Below are positions 1-18,064 of a DNA stretch of 64,000 nucleotides, piece after piece. Source of the stretch: Blastocystis sp. Blastoise (taxonomy: Eukaryota > Sar > Bigyra > Opalinata > Blastocystidae). The stretch covers positions 1,251,501 to 1,315,500 of the forward strand of contig JBBPEB010000014.1 of the NCBI GenBank assembly GCA_039096225.1, in the 5' to 3' direction. How positions within the stretch are numbered: position 1 is the stretch's first letter; each line of letters begins with the position of its first letter. Below the pieces are notes generated by a model. It was not told where the DNA came from. It made no database searches and worked only from the letters and a program-made list of their open reading frames with translations. The position numbers and the translations under genes are program-made.

Positions 1-928
1 CATTCAACAATCTAAAGTATATATATATAATATATATATCTATATACATATAGGACAAAGTTATTTCTTTATATGAAGAAAAATATCAACAATCGCTTAA
101 AGTATATTTATATATAACTCTATATATATATATGTATATATGTATATGTATATATATATAGTTATTTATTCGTCGTTTTACATGTCCTTTTCTGTCTCCT
201 CAACTCTATATATATATATTAAAAACAATAGATAATTCTGATGACGCATCCTCTGTCAATTCTCTTGATATCTATTCTCAACTACTTTCCGTATATTTAT
301 TTATTTATATATTTTTATTTATTTATATATTTTTATTTATTTATTTATTAATTATATAAATTATATTTATTTATTTATAGCTATGTTTACAATATATTCC
401 CATGGGAATCCAGTTGTTATTGCCCCAATATAATCATTTAATTGAAAAAAAAGATGAAGATATTAATACTATCCTTGTATGTTTATAATAAACATATATA
501 TATATATATAGTTACCACTTGTATATAATCATATAAAGAAAGGGAATCAAGAATGGAAGACCATAGAACTCTATAAGAACATGGAGGTTTATATGAATAT
601 TACTAAAGAAGATACTAATATGGACTTTGTATATATATATATATACTATTATTATTAATTATATTATTAATAATATATAAAGGTACATACTTCATTTAAA
701 ATATTATCTTATATCATGTTTGAATTACTTCCTTATGATTGGCAATCGTTTGATTATTCCTCAATTTCCCGCGGGAAAACTCTTAAGAAAGCTATTGATT
801 TTTATTCCAGTGAATATAAAGATTTATGTGAATGGTTATTAATAGAAGAAGAAAGAGATTTAGAAGGACAAAATATGGATAGAATACTCTATTGTGCAGG
901 TATATAGAGAATAATATATAGATATATA

Positions 929-1008
<80 letters not shown>

Positions 1009-1208
1009 ATTAATATAAATATTAATATATATAGATGTGATTATGAAGCGATCTTATTCTTTATATGCCGATGTACTTCTCTCTCTTCTCGATTTTATTG
1101 ATACTCATATCCTTCTCTTGAATACTCCCGCCAAATCGATCTCTACTTCCCGCCAACTGGATCTTATTCCTATATCACTATTCATATACGTTCATTATCT
1201 ATCACAAC

Positions 1209-1259
<51 letters not shown>

Positions 1260-1928
1260 ATTATTATTAATATTGTAGCCACCGCCATATCTTGAGGATT
1301 CCCGCGAAGATCGCTTCCTTGCATATATATTCTATAGTATAAGTTGTAAAGGAGACTTATATAAAGGGTATATATATATATATATATAATATTATTATTA
1401 TTATTATATATTTAATTATATTTTATTTTATTATTATTACTATTATTATATTTAATTATCTTTTATTTTTTGTTTTATTATTTTTTTTATATATATGATT
1501 ATATATTTTATTATATATAGAATGAAGGCTGCAGATAAAAAGGAGTTTTTATATAATATATATATATGTAGTTATAAACTTATTGCTACCAGGTATATAT
1601 ATATATATTATTATTATTATATAAATAGAAAGTTTGAGGTTTATATGTCGACACAAAACTGGTTTTTACACTCTACTTATTTAGAAGTATATATACATTA
1701 TATATATATATATACATTATATATATATATATAGTATGTAGATTCAGAAAGACGTGTTAATTTATATGAATATATATATGAATATACCAAAAAGAAACAT
1801 ATTCATTTCAAATATTTAATTCCACTTTGTATTGCTCAGACAAGTTCGTCTTCTACGTCCTCGGCCGCTGAAGTATTCTTCAGGAAATCATTTCAAGTAT
1901 ATTATTATTATTATTATTATTATTATAC

Positions 1929-1968
<40 letters not shown>

Positions 1969-2539
1969 GATGTGTAAACGTCGATATAAAGACCTTGAAA
2001 ATAAGTATATACATATATATATATTACTTATATGATTCTATAGAGATGGTTTTGAGAAATGGATGCCTGAGTATATATTAATGTATATCTTCTATATATA
2101 TACATTTCTTCCTAAAGTGCAATCAATGTCTCTCTCTAAATATATTCAATCCTTGATGAACGTTATTTCCCGTGGGGAATACAATAATATATTTATATAT
2201 GTTAATATTCAAAGAAAATTACAACAATATATTCCTATATATCCTTCTGCTACATCTCATTCATCTCTTCCTATTCCTTCTGCTTATGAATATACACTGT
2301 TTCCCCGCGGGGATTCTGCTACTATTAGTTCAAAGTATATGGACACTTATCGTGAATTACTAGAAGCGATGGATATATATATAAATAAAACAGTTAAAAG
2401 CAGAGAAGCAACATTATTTAATAAAGATGAAATATATATTCCATCTACACTCTTTGTACATAATTCAAATCCCCCTCCAGCTAGTGATATGCACGTGTTT
2501 AATGACCAATCAGATGCTGTTATCCCCGATGATCAGCCA

Positions 2540-2588
<49 letters not shown>

Positions 2589-2627
2589 TAATGGATCCAC
2601 TTCCTTTCTCCCCAATTGTTCCAAGAT

Positions 2628-2709
<82 letters not shown>

Positions 2710-3636
2710 TCTCAAATCCCTTCTCAATCGACTCCTCTTCATTCCCACGGGGATACGTCTATTGCATCTCCTCTCCGTTCTTCTCTCTCAACTCCCAGTA
2801 CTCTCTCGGTATTATCCGCTAGAAAACAACGTACATATACCCGCGATTATTTATCAAAAAGTCCAAAAAGTACTCGTAAGAGTATAAGTAAAAGTATAAA
2901 GAGATCTATAAGTACAGAAGAAGAAGGAAAACTAGAAGGAAATAAAGGAAATACTAGTCCTATAAAGAGAAGAAGAAGTAGTTTAAAGAATGGAGAAACC
3001 GAGAAACGAACACTATTCCTTGATGAAGAAGATGAACCTATTTCTATACTTCAGGAACAAGAAAAAGAAAAAAAAGATAATAATGATAATAATGACAATA
3101 ATGAAGAAGAAGAAGAAAAAGAAAAAGAAACAAATCAAAAGAGACAGTCATCTACAAGAGGAAGAAAAAGAACTGTTTCTATAATTAATAAGAAAGAAAA
3201 TAAGAGTATTAAAACTAGTTCAACTAACAATATAAAAGGAAATAAAATTAATTCTAAAGCTAATTCTAAAGTAACTCCTACTAAATCTATTAATAGTGAT
3301 AGAACACCAAGTAAATCTATTAATAAATCTACTACTACTAGAGCTACTAAATCTACTCCTACTAAATCTACTCCTACAAAGAAACAAAAAAATACAACTC
3401 AAGATACTAATGGAAAACCTGTTTCAAAAAGAAATAAAAGATCTCCAGTTAAATCTCCCGCTAAATCTCCCGCTAAATCTCCCGCTAAATCTGTAAATAA
3501 TAAATCCACAAAGAGTAATCAACAAAAGAAAAAAACAGTCACACCTCCTATCGTATATATATTTATTATATTCTCTAATATTATATATATATATATATAG
3601 AAATCATTTGGACTCAAAAAAAGAACAAAAAAATAA
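1..3636 (+). CDS. HEAT-like helical protein with basic tail, PDS5-like (3' part, cut by window edge)
   Basis: About a dozen exons splice in one frame with GTATAT donors and ATATAG acceptors. Main exons lie near 62-108, 162-290, 381-477, 513-628, 683-899, 1036-1210, 1279-1368, 1742-1896, 1970-2005, 2043-2540, 2708-3554 and 3601-3636. The first part is alpha-helical without recognisable catalytic motifs. A stretch containing [10 protein letters not shown], then helices and IYIPSTLFV, resembles the late HEAT region of PDS5 cohesin regulators. The last 280 residues are Lys/Ser/Thr-rich with three SPAK repeats, like the basic tail of PDS5. PDS5 binds cohesin and controls its release and acetylation; that role is inferred here only from weak resemblance. 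Another HEAT protein, such as a cohesin or condensin subunit, is possible. The exons carry many CCCGCGGG-type palindromes. Confidence 0.4.
931..1004 (+). repeat. TTA trinucleotide microsatellite intron
   Basis: About 24 copies of TTA fill most of the intron between the exons ending near 899 and starting near 1036. Only the GTATATAG start and ATATATAG end differ from the repeat. Confidence 0.9.
2539..2706 (+). repeat. Two TA microsatellites within introns
   Basis: TA runs at about 2540-2586 and 2632-2706 flank a short exon-like piece (2587-2631). They form nearly pure (TA)n introns of the PDS5-like gene. Confidence 0.85.
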
Positions 3637-4353
3637 TTACTTCTCTTATAAACAAAATTTATTATTTTTTCTTCTTTTTCCTTTTATTTGTTATATTGTT
3701 GTTTATACTTCATTCTTTTGATTTTCATTTTATTACTTATTCTTTCTACCTTTTATTTTGTTGTACTATTATTTCTTATGTTCTTAACAATGGATTTTTC
3801 TTATATTTAATAGAATATTGTTTTGTAATTCCTTTCACTCATTTCATGTTTTTTACACGAACACTCATGACTCAGATTTCGTTCAATTTATAGCTTTATT
3901 TGTATGCTCTCTAGTATCTAGAAAAGGATACCACAAATCTGTTTATGAACAAAAAGAAATCTAAGTTTGATCTAAGATTATTTATATTTAACACCTTACA
4001 CATAATCATATCAAAGTGACAAACAATAACAATCATCAAAAAAAATACTTATATATCTAGATGTTGTATTATTCATTAAAACTACACTTTAGAATTAAAA
4101 TAATAGTCAAGTGAAATGACCAATCAAATCATAAATAACAATCATTCCTCAAATGGGTTTTACTAAAAAAACTACTTTTTTGAAACAATAAAAAATAATT
4201 CTGGGGATTTATTAAAGTATAACTAAAAAACAGTATCTTTTCAAATATGTTTTTTAGTTAATTGAATAGATAAATGATGACTAAATATAATAATAATTCT
4301 TTTTTATAATCACTTTGAAGTAAATTTACAAGTAGATATTAGATTTAGTGAAA
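3637..4353. other. Intergenic region, promoter side of the scramblase gene
   Basis: AT-rich with no supported gene. It holds the 3' flank of the PDS5-like gene and the presumed promoter of the scramblase gene. The sequence CTGGGGATTT at 4201-4210 stands out from its surroundings and recurs upstream of the next gene. Confidence 0.6.
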
Positions 4354-6532
4354 ATGAATACACCTAATACTAGAGTAAATGTAACACCTGACGTTGGTTT
4401 TATTCCTACAATTCCTTCGTCAATACCTCAAACGGTTATCCACGAAAGTGAGATGACCGATAGACCTGATATTCAATTACCTGAAGCTCCTCAACCCTCG
4501 TTCGTCCCTGAATTGAGAAACACAGACCCTTTAACTCCAGTTGCAATGCCTGGAGCTATACCAAATTCTCCTAAGAGTATTCCTAATAGTCCTGATCCTG
4601 TTCAATTGCCGCCTCCTGACGTTCATTTCATGTTAAGTCCTATCACGATGCAAAGTATATATTTACCACCAGAGGAAGCACATGAAGACGACACTATGCT
4701 ATTTGATCCTGAATTACCACCAATTCAGTCTGATGAGTCACATCGAACTGATGATTCCAATAAAGATGTTGTTCCTATTGTTGTTCCAAAGGAAGATAAA
4801 GTTCATGAAGAGCGTCAATCTATAACTGGCTATAACGATATGCAATCTCTTCTTTATAGTATATATTACATATGAAAATTCGTTTATAATGTTTTCTTTT
4901 CTCTAGTGAGTGGAATAATTGTTCGAAAAGAAACTCTTTCGGATTCATCTATACCTGTATCAGACTACCCTCATCAGTATATATAATACATTATTTATCT
5001 AATTTGTTGTCCTAAGTTTTATGTTATTGATTTCTTTTTATTATAAAGGTATTCTATCTATTCTCTCACATCAAATGGTAAAATTAATGAATATATGTGT
5101 CATATTTACAGAGTATATATATATATATAAGTTTGTAATTCTATATATATGGCTTACATAACTTATATATGACTGTATAATTATATTTATTATTTATATA
5201 ACTATTTGTATAACTAGTATATTGTTTTCATGAATAGTTATAACCATATAACTATATATATATATATAGGTATGTAAGACAACCACTTCTTTAACTCGTT
5301 GTTTCTGTTCTCCTGTCGATAATACATTCGAAGTATTTGGAAATGGAATTAATTCACTTCTTATACTCAAACACCTTCAAATAAGTATATTATAATATAT
5401 TATAGTGTATCATATATATATATAATGAATATAATGTATATTCAATATAGAAGATGAAGAAGGTCGTGAATTTACTTGTTCATTTACAACAATGCCTGAA
5501 AATCCTATTGGTATATATTATATTATATTATTTATTTATTTATTATTTATTATTTATTATTTATTTATTATTTATTATTTATTTATTATTTATTTATTTA
5601 TTATTTATTTATTTATTAATTATTTATTTATTATTTATTATTTATATAGGTCTGGTATATATACATATATAAATAGTAATAGAAGAACATTGTTGACTAC
5701 TCTTATTATTCCTCTTATTCTAACATAGAATATATGTTTAAAACACTCTATTTTACTATATATACATATATATATAGATCAGTCATAAATCGAGTTTAGT
5801 TGAGGATAGTTATACAATATATGATCGAAACGAGTTGCCTTCAATGACGCTTCACAGGGATATGAAACAAGGTCAACGATGGTCCACATCAAGTAAATAT
5901 ACGTATGTTCTATATATCATTATATATACTAATCATTATTGTTATAAAGAATTATTATTTTTCATTTATTATAAATATTATTTATTATATATATAAAATA
6001 ATTTTTTTTATTCATTATTATTATTATATCATAATTCTGTTTTTCACTCATATATATATAATGATCTATATATACTCTAGAGAACGGTTCTTAATACAAA
6101 ATATAAAAACAAAACAAAATGGAAAGTTGAATAGAAATGTGAATAAAACAAAAACTGCTGTATATATCTTTATTTATATATATTTATTCTATATCTATAA
6201 ATAAAATGTAAACTTTTATTAGCAATACTCTCTTTAACATCAAATCATTATATATATATATATAGTCTATTGATGATAATAATATGATAATAACATTCCC
6301 TCCGAAATCAACTTTGGCAGAACGAATATTATTAATGTCATCGTTATTCTACATATTTGATCTGTATGTATATTTATTATATTACTCTTTTTAAATCATT
6401 ATTATTTATTCTTCTATATTCTCTATATTATTACTCTTTTTAAATCATTATTATTTATTCTTCTATATTATCTATATTATTACTCTTTTTAAAAGCAATA
6501 CTATTAATTCTTCTCTATATAGTGACTTCTAA
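4354..6532 (+). CDS. Phospholipid scramblase family protein
   Basis: Spliced from about nine exons. The N-terminus of about 160 residues is Pro-rich, as in many scramblases. A tubby-like/scramblase core follows: IYRVCKTTTSLTRCFCSP matches the Cys-rich strand of the family, MPENPIG matches its PIG turn, SYTIYDRNEL is the following strand, and MIITFPPKSTLAERILLMSS then FYIFDL matches the C-terminal FP...K..L.......ID block. Scramblases move phospholipids between leaflets or act as membrane-linked signalling proteins; calcium dependence cannot be judged. The best end uses an acceptor at 6522 giving LDF and a TAA at 6530-6532. An alternative acceptor near 6560 would add a hydrophobic tail. The start is the ATG at 4354. 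One apparent exon, 5650-5654, is only 5 nt. Confidence 0.65.
6361..6522 (+). repeat. Intron with three tandem copies of about 50 bp
   Basis: The block beginning ATTACTCTTTTTAAA starts near 6380, 6430 and 6479, each followed by a TTCTATAT-like end. It lies in the last intron of the scramblase gene. Confidence 0.75.
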
Positions 6533-7533
6533 CCAATATAAATACTTATTTTCACAATAGGAATTACTTTAAAAAATGTCTTTTTTTCTCTTTTCTTCTA
6601 ACTTGTTGTCATTATTCAACTTATTGTTTTTTCTTTTTTCATGTAAATATATATATTTTTATTATGTTTTAATAGTTGGTTTCATCGCACATATTTCTAT
6701 TTTGTGTATTTATTATATATCCATATTAATGATATTATTCTCTTTACACTTATTTATATGTTCTTTTATTATTATATGTAATTACTTGCCACGTTTTATC
6801 ATTTTTGTATCGACAAGCATTACTTTTACTATTATTTCTTCATTTCTCATTTTTTTATTTCTCTAATAATTATCATGTATTGCTTCTCGCTTCAATGTGT
6901 ACTATGTATTATAATTCTTGATGCAGTTAGTATGATATAACATGAGAAAAAAATGTTTCGTGTCTCATCGTTGAGTTCTATTACCATACTCTTTTTTGAT
7001 AGATTTGATTTATGTAACTACTTGTGTTTTCAATATGGATAACCTTTTTATACATATTTTTATCTAAAAACAAACTAGAAATCTTCAAAATCATACTAAA
7101 AACACAAATCTCAGCCTTATAACATACTTTAAATCATATTTCAGTTGAATTTTATCAATATTCTAATAAATATTTAACAAATACTATGAAAAAAGAAAAT
7201 GTTTGCATAAATTACGCTCATATATTACTTATATAAAACAATATTTTTCTTTCTATCATTCAACACATTATTTTCTGATATTAAGATCATTCATAGAATA
7301 AAAAAAAGAAGAGGAAAACGAAGGAAAATATCTTTATAAAAAAAATCATTTTCTTCTGGGGATTTTTTGTTACAAAAAAAAACATATTTTTGAAAGTATA
7401 ATAACTTTAGTGTTGTTTTTTTCGTTTGAAAAACAACTAATCATAAAACTGTACTGTCTTCCTTTTGAGCAATCAGTTCCGCTTCTATTTCATTCTTTTT
7501 ATTAATTAGTTAATAAGTAAAAGTTGATTTTTG
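6533..7533. other. Intergenic region, promoter side of the TOM1-like gene
   Basis: T-rich then A-rich sequence. A hydrophobic open frame at about 6576-6866 looks like chance translation of T-rich DNA. CTGGGGATTT occurs at about 7357-7366, roughly 175 bp before the next start codon. Confidence 0.5.
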
Positions 7534-9138
<1,605 letters not shown>

Positions 9139-9588
9139 TGACTATCATTATATATATATATATATATTGATTTTATTCTGTATTTTTATGTGAGTGTTTT
9201 TCTTTATATTAGAATTATATTGTTTGTTTATATACTGTTATTCAATATGCAGCAACTTTTCAAATTTTATATTATATATCGTCGTGTTTATATATAGTTT
9301 TATCATCAATTTTTGTTTTGTTATTTTTTATAAATGTTTTTTCTTTTTATATTTATTTGCTTGTCACCATTAAGAATAATTAAAAATAATTAAAAAATAT
9401 TTTTTTATTATTTCATCCACTTCTCATTCATATAACGGAATTAAAACTTTTTTTTAAATTTCTCACAAGAATCCAGTTCACATTTCTGTATCACATTTCT
9501 TTTTTTACATAATATAACTTTCTTTTACAATATTACTTCTAAAGATATATTATAGTATCTCATTTACAAAAAAAATAATTTCTGACAA
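9139..9588. other. Intergenic region between TOM1-like gene and MED7
   Basis: T-rich then A-rich DNA with no supported coding potential. It should contain the MED7 promoter; no clear motif was seen. Confidence 0.5.
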
Positions 9589-10391
9589 ATGAGTTCATCA
9601 ACCGAAACAAAAGTAAGAAGTGCTTTTCCACCTCCTCCTTACTATTATAAATACTTCAAAAAACCATCTTACACATGTGATCCGCCAGAGTGTATTCATG
9701 GAGATTTTGAAATTTTTCAAACAACATATAAATCTGATTTGCAATTACTAACTCTTGAACAATGTGGTATAGAGAAGAAATATGATGATTCAAAGTTCGA
9801 GACAGATGTTGGTAGTGTTCAGACAGAATTATCAAAACTTTTAAAGAATACACTCTTTTCCTATCAAAGTATAATAGCTGATACATCAGAACATCCTACA
9901 TCAGAAACCGAAAAGATTTCTGAGATTCACGCGAATATTGCAAATATGCTCTATCTTACAAATTATCTAAGACCCTCAGAAGTATATTATATTATGATAT
10001 AGCATATTTATTATTATTTTTTAACCATTATATACTATTGTGTAAAGTATATATTATTGTATTTATTATATACTATTGTGTATATAGTATATACTATTGC
10101 ATTTAGTATATACTGTACCATATTATATTATACTACACTATGCTATACTATATTATCCTATTATAATATATATATTAGTCTCGTCAAGACATCATTCGAT
10201 CGTTGGAAAAAGAAATAAAAGTAAAAGAACAACTTATTGAAAATATTGACACAGTGATTAATAAGACTTCTACGATGTTAAATGAGACACAAACAATGGT
10301 TCAAGAATCAAATGATAATCAAACACAAACATTTCAACAAATACAAGAGTTACTGACAACGTTATCGCCATTAGTGAATAACAATCAATAA
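9589..10391 (+). CDS. MED7: Mediator complex subunit 7 (MED7)
   Basis: Two exons: 9589-9981 and 10179-10391, with a GTATAT...TTAG intron rich in TATACTA repeats. The protein is about 200 residues, as usual for MED7. The N-terminus has FPPPPYYYKYF, the family's hallmark AFPPPPxxYK start. The junction reads YLRPSE then SRQDIIRSLEKE, matching the conserved LRPxxAR..L...L block. A coiled coil of about 60 residues follows. MED7 sits at the hinge between the middle module and the rest of Mediator, the RNA polymerase II coactivator. The gene converges on the ZGRF1-like gene with only about 154 bp between stops. Confidence 0.8.
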
Positions 10392-10545
10392 TCTTAATAT
10401 AACTCTATATACACTTATCTTACATACACATTGTTTTGTTCTCTACACATTTTATTATATATACTATTTATAAAAATAAAAAAAAACAATTCTTTTCATT
10501 TAAACAAAACTAGAAATCATAAAGGATCACAAATTAATTTTATTA

Positions 10546-15175
<4,630 letters not shown>

Positions 15176-15593
15176 ACCTTTCTCTTCGTTCCTTATAGAT
15201 ATTTAAACAAGAATAACAGTCTAATAAATCTTTAGAACAAAAAGAAAATGAAATAAAAGTGTCAAAAATTAAGCGGGAAACATTTGTTCATTGTTTTTTA
15301 TTTCTTTTGATAATACCATCATAATTTAGAAATATAAAGTTTGTTCGATTTAGTAAAAAGTTTCTTGCTGAATTTCATTTTAATTTTAATGAATCATAAA
15401 AGAAAATTATTCATTTTAAAAATTTTCAGAATGGAATAATATTAGAATATAAGTATATTTTATCATATTTCATGCATATAAATCTTGTTTTCAGCGAATA
15501 CTATTATTAACAATAATTGAAAACAATACAAAGAATATTAAAATAGTAATAAAACAGTAATGAATACAACGTAGCTATAAATAGATAGGCAAG
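15176..15593. promoter_or_regulatory. Promoter region of the ZGRF1-like gene
   Basis: AT-rich gap between LSM2 (3' end) and the ZGRF1-like start. GCGGGAAA at 15273-15280 reads TTTCCCGC on the gene's strand, an exact match to the E2F consensus TTTSSCGC, about 100 bp before the ATG. Function is inferred. Confidence 0.35.
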
Positions 15594-16083
15594 TTACTTA
15601 GGGAGATTTTGAGCTTCAGTACGAGCAGCCTAGATTAATGTGTATCAAATATATTGAGAAAATAAAAGAAAAATAAAGAAAAATCGAGTAATATCACTAG
15701 AATAATATAAATATAAATAAAGATATACAGCAATAAGTAAATCTTCTTTGATATCATCCTTTGATAAGTGAATATAACGAATAACAGAACCTCTAACGAA
15801 ACATGTTTTCATAGGAATTAAATGAGGGTATGCTTCTTTGTTAACAATTTCAACTTTTGATAATTTGATGTTGAGATATTGATCAATAGCTTCAATAGTA
15901 AGTCAATTAAGGTCATATATGTAGCAAATAATATGAATAGAAATATATTGATAAAGGATATACACCACGGATTTGAACATCATTCTTAAGCTCTACAGTG
16001 ATTGTAGCTCTACTGTCTTTAAGTGTGTTGAATACAGATAAAAAAAGCTATATTTATAAATAATAAAATAGAATGCATACCAT
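15594..16083 (-). CDS. LSM2: U6 snRNA-associated Sm-like protein LSm2
   Basis: Four exons on the minus strand: 16081-16083 (only the ATG), 15962-16047, 15729-15897 and 15594-15629. The product is about 97 residues, close to the 95 usual for LSm2. It contains VELKNDVQIRG (Sm1 motif), IDQYLNIKLSK and CFVRGSVIRYIHL (Sm2 motif). IDQYLN and the FVRGSV/IRY string identify the LSm2 subfamily. LSm2 is part of the LSm2-8 ring that binds the U6 3' end and the LSm1-7 ring in mRNA decay. Intron 2 is not GT-AG: removing 15898-15961 as an AT-AC intron restores RGVIEAIDQYLN, aligned without gaps to the family. Introns 1 and 3 are ordinary GT-AG. Confidence 0.9.
15898..15961 (-). other. U12-type AT-AC intron in LSM2
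   Basis: The minus strand reads /ATATCCTTT at the 5' splice site, the exact AT-AC U12 consensus. Near the 3' end it has GACCTTAATTGACTTAC/, with CCTTAAT matching the U12 branch site TTCCTTRAY about ten bases before the terminal AC. Length is 64 bp. No GT-AG choice nearby keeps the LSm2 frame without losing conserved residues. Confidence 0.75.
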
Positions 16084-16823
16084 TGAAGTGATACAATAAA
16101 AAAAAAGAAATAAGAAATGATTACAAATATAATCAAGAATAATTTTCTTAAATAGAACAAATTTCAAATAATATTGTGATTATTTCGTTTTGATGTTTTT
16201 TGGAATATAGAGTTGTTATGTTGGTATATCATATACTCCATCACTTCATATGTTATATTTCTATCACGTCTATTGCAACAAAAGATATGAATAAGTTATT
16301 TAGTCTAATGATGGCTTCTGATTATTTCTTAATTGCTATATCTGAGCTATTAGAAAATTATATATGCATTTACACATATTTGTGAAGAAGAACCTTCAAT
16401 GTTCAGCTTATAACACATGTACATGCTGACATTTTTAGCAAAATGAGAGAAGTGACAAGCAAAGACAGTTAGTTATAGATATCTTATGATCACTCGTGTC
16501 TCTTAGTGATTCAAAATAAATAAATAAACTACAAGTAAATTGTTTTTTTATAAAAATTGACTGTATTATGTATTTGACAAGTTAGCAAATCCATTCAATA
16601 TATATACATATATATGTGTAGAATATATAAAAAAAATAATAATAGAGAATAGCAAACGTATGTATTAGAAATTATCGTATATATATTTAAAAAAACGTTA
16701 GCTATATATATGATATACATATATAAATTTATAATAATTAAATAGTATACATTATAGAAAAGAAAACAGATAAAATAAATATAGATATAATAGATATATA
16801 TATATAATGCATTATTATTTAAT
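16084..16823. other. Intergenic region between the membrane-protein gene and LSM2
   Basis: AT-rich sequence upstream of LSM2. A short open frame on the plus strand at 16200-16385 has no recognisable features. A weak C/D-box-like arrangement near 16304-16354 is too short to support. Confidence 0.45.
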
Positions 16824-17750
16824 TTATGCAATAGGAGTTCTCTTTTGTCTCTATATATAAATAAGATAAGGCTATATATATATATATATATATATATACA
16901 TACATGTGTTTTCTTACGATTATCTCTATTAGCATTGATAATACTATTACATTCAGTACATATATATGCATTTCTATCATTTAAAGCACCACCTAAATAT
17001 ATAGGAGATAAATAAAAGTTATAAATAACATATTTTTAATAATATAATAATATGTTAGTAATAAGAATAGTATAACAGTATATATATACACAGTTTTCAC
17101 ATTCAATTTGTTCCAGAGTATTTCCAAGAAGCGATTGTTTCTGTTGTTCCTGTTGCTCTTGTTCTTCAGCTTGAGAAGAAGTGACAGAAGAAGAAGTAAC
17201 TTTAATAATATTAGAGTCACCGAGAGCAAGATTGTTATTTAAATTACGAGAGAGAAGACCAGCAGATTCAATATCTCTTACACCATATCTATATATATAT
17301 ATATAGAATAAATATGACTAGATATATGTTCATATAAAATATAACTATATATATAATAATATACTTATACCTGTCGGCACCTGTTGTATTATTACGTTTC
17401 TTGCTATATAATATTTAATAATAATAAATTAAATAAAGAATAATAAAAAATATATATAATAATAATAAAAAAACATATAATAATAATAAAAGCATATAAT
17501 AATAAATACAGATAGAATCCAAAACAGACGCAGACGGAGACAATAGCAATAATAGCAGCTAAGACGGTTAAGACATCTTGAATGATAGTATTACGAGGAG
17601 TAAACGACAACTTCTTTGTGATAGCTAATTTCTGTTGATTATTCTGAACATCACAATAAATGGAATATTTTTGATCATTTGTTAACTTTTGAATATATAT
17701 ACGTTGCTTATCACCAGCAATAACCTTCTTTGAACGAACACTTTGTACTT

Positions 17751-17816
<66 letters not shown>

Positions 17817-18032
17817 AGAAATTTCATATTATAATTCAAAATAATAATTATTGTAATAATACTAAATATATGTAATCAATACAAAAACACATATATATAT
17901 AATACATATATATATACTATTATTAGTATCTTTAGTTTGTACATGACATATACTATTCTCATCAACGTTACTACGTAAATGGAAGGATAATGCGCCATTC
18001 TTAGCTACCAAATTCTCAATGGAATAATCAGC

Positions 18033-18064
<32 letters not shown>

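Noticed and set aside
6576-6866. Hydrophobic frame after the scramblase gene
   Set aside because: It is a T-rich chance frame; the scramblase frame ends cleanly at 6532 by using the ATATAG acceptor.
16304-16354. C/D-box snoRNA-like sequence (ATGATGG ... CTGA with a short terminal stem)
   Set aside because: Box spacing is too short, the C box overlaps the stem, and such matches are expected by chance in AT-rich DNA.
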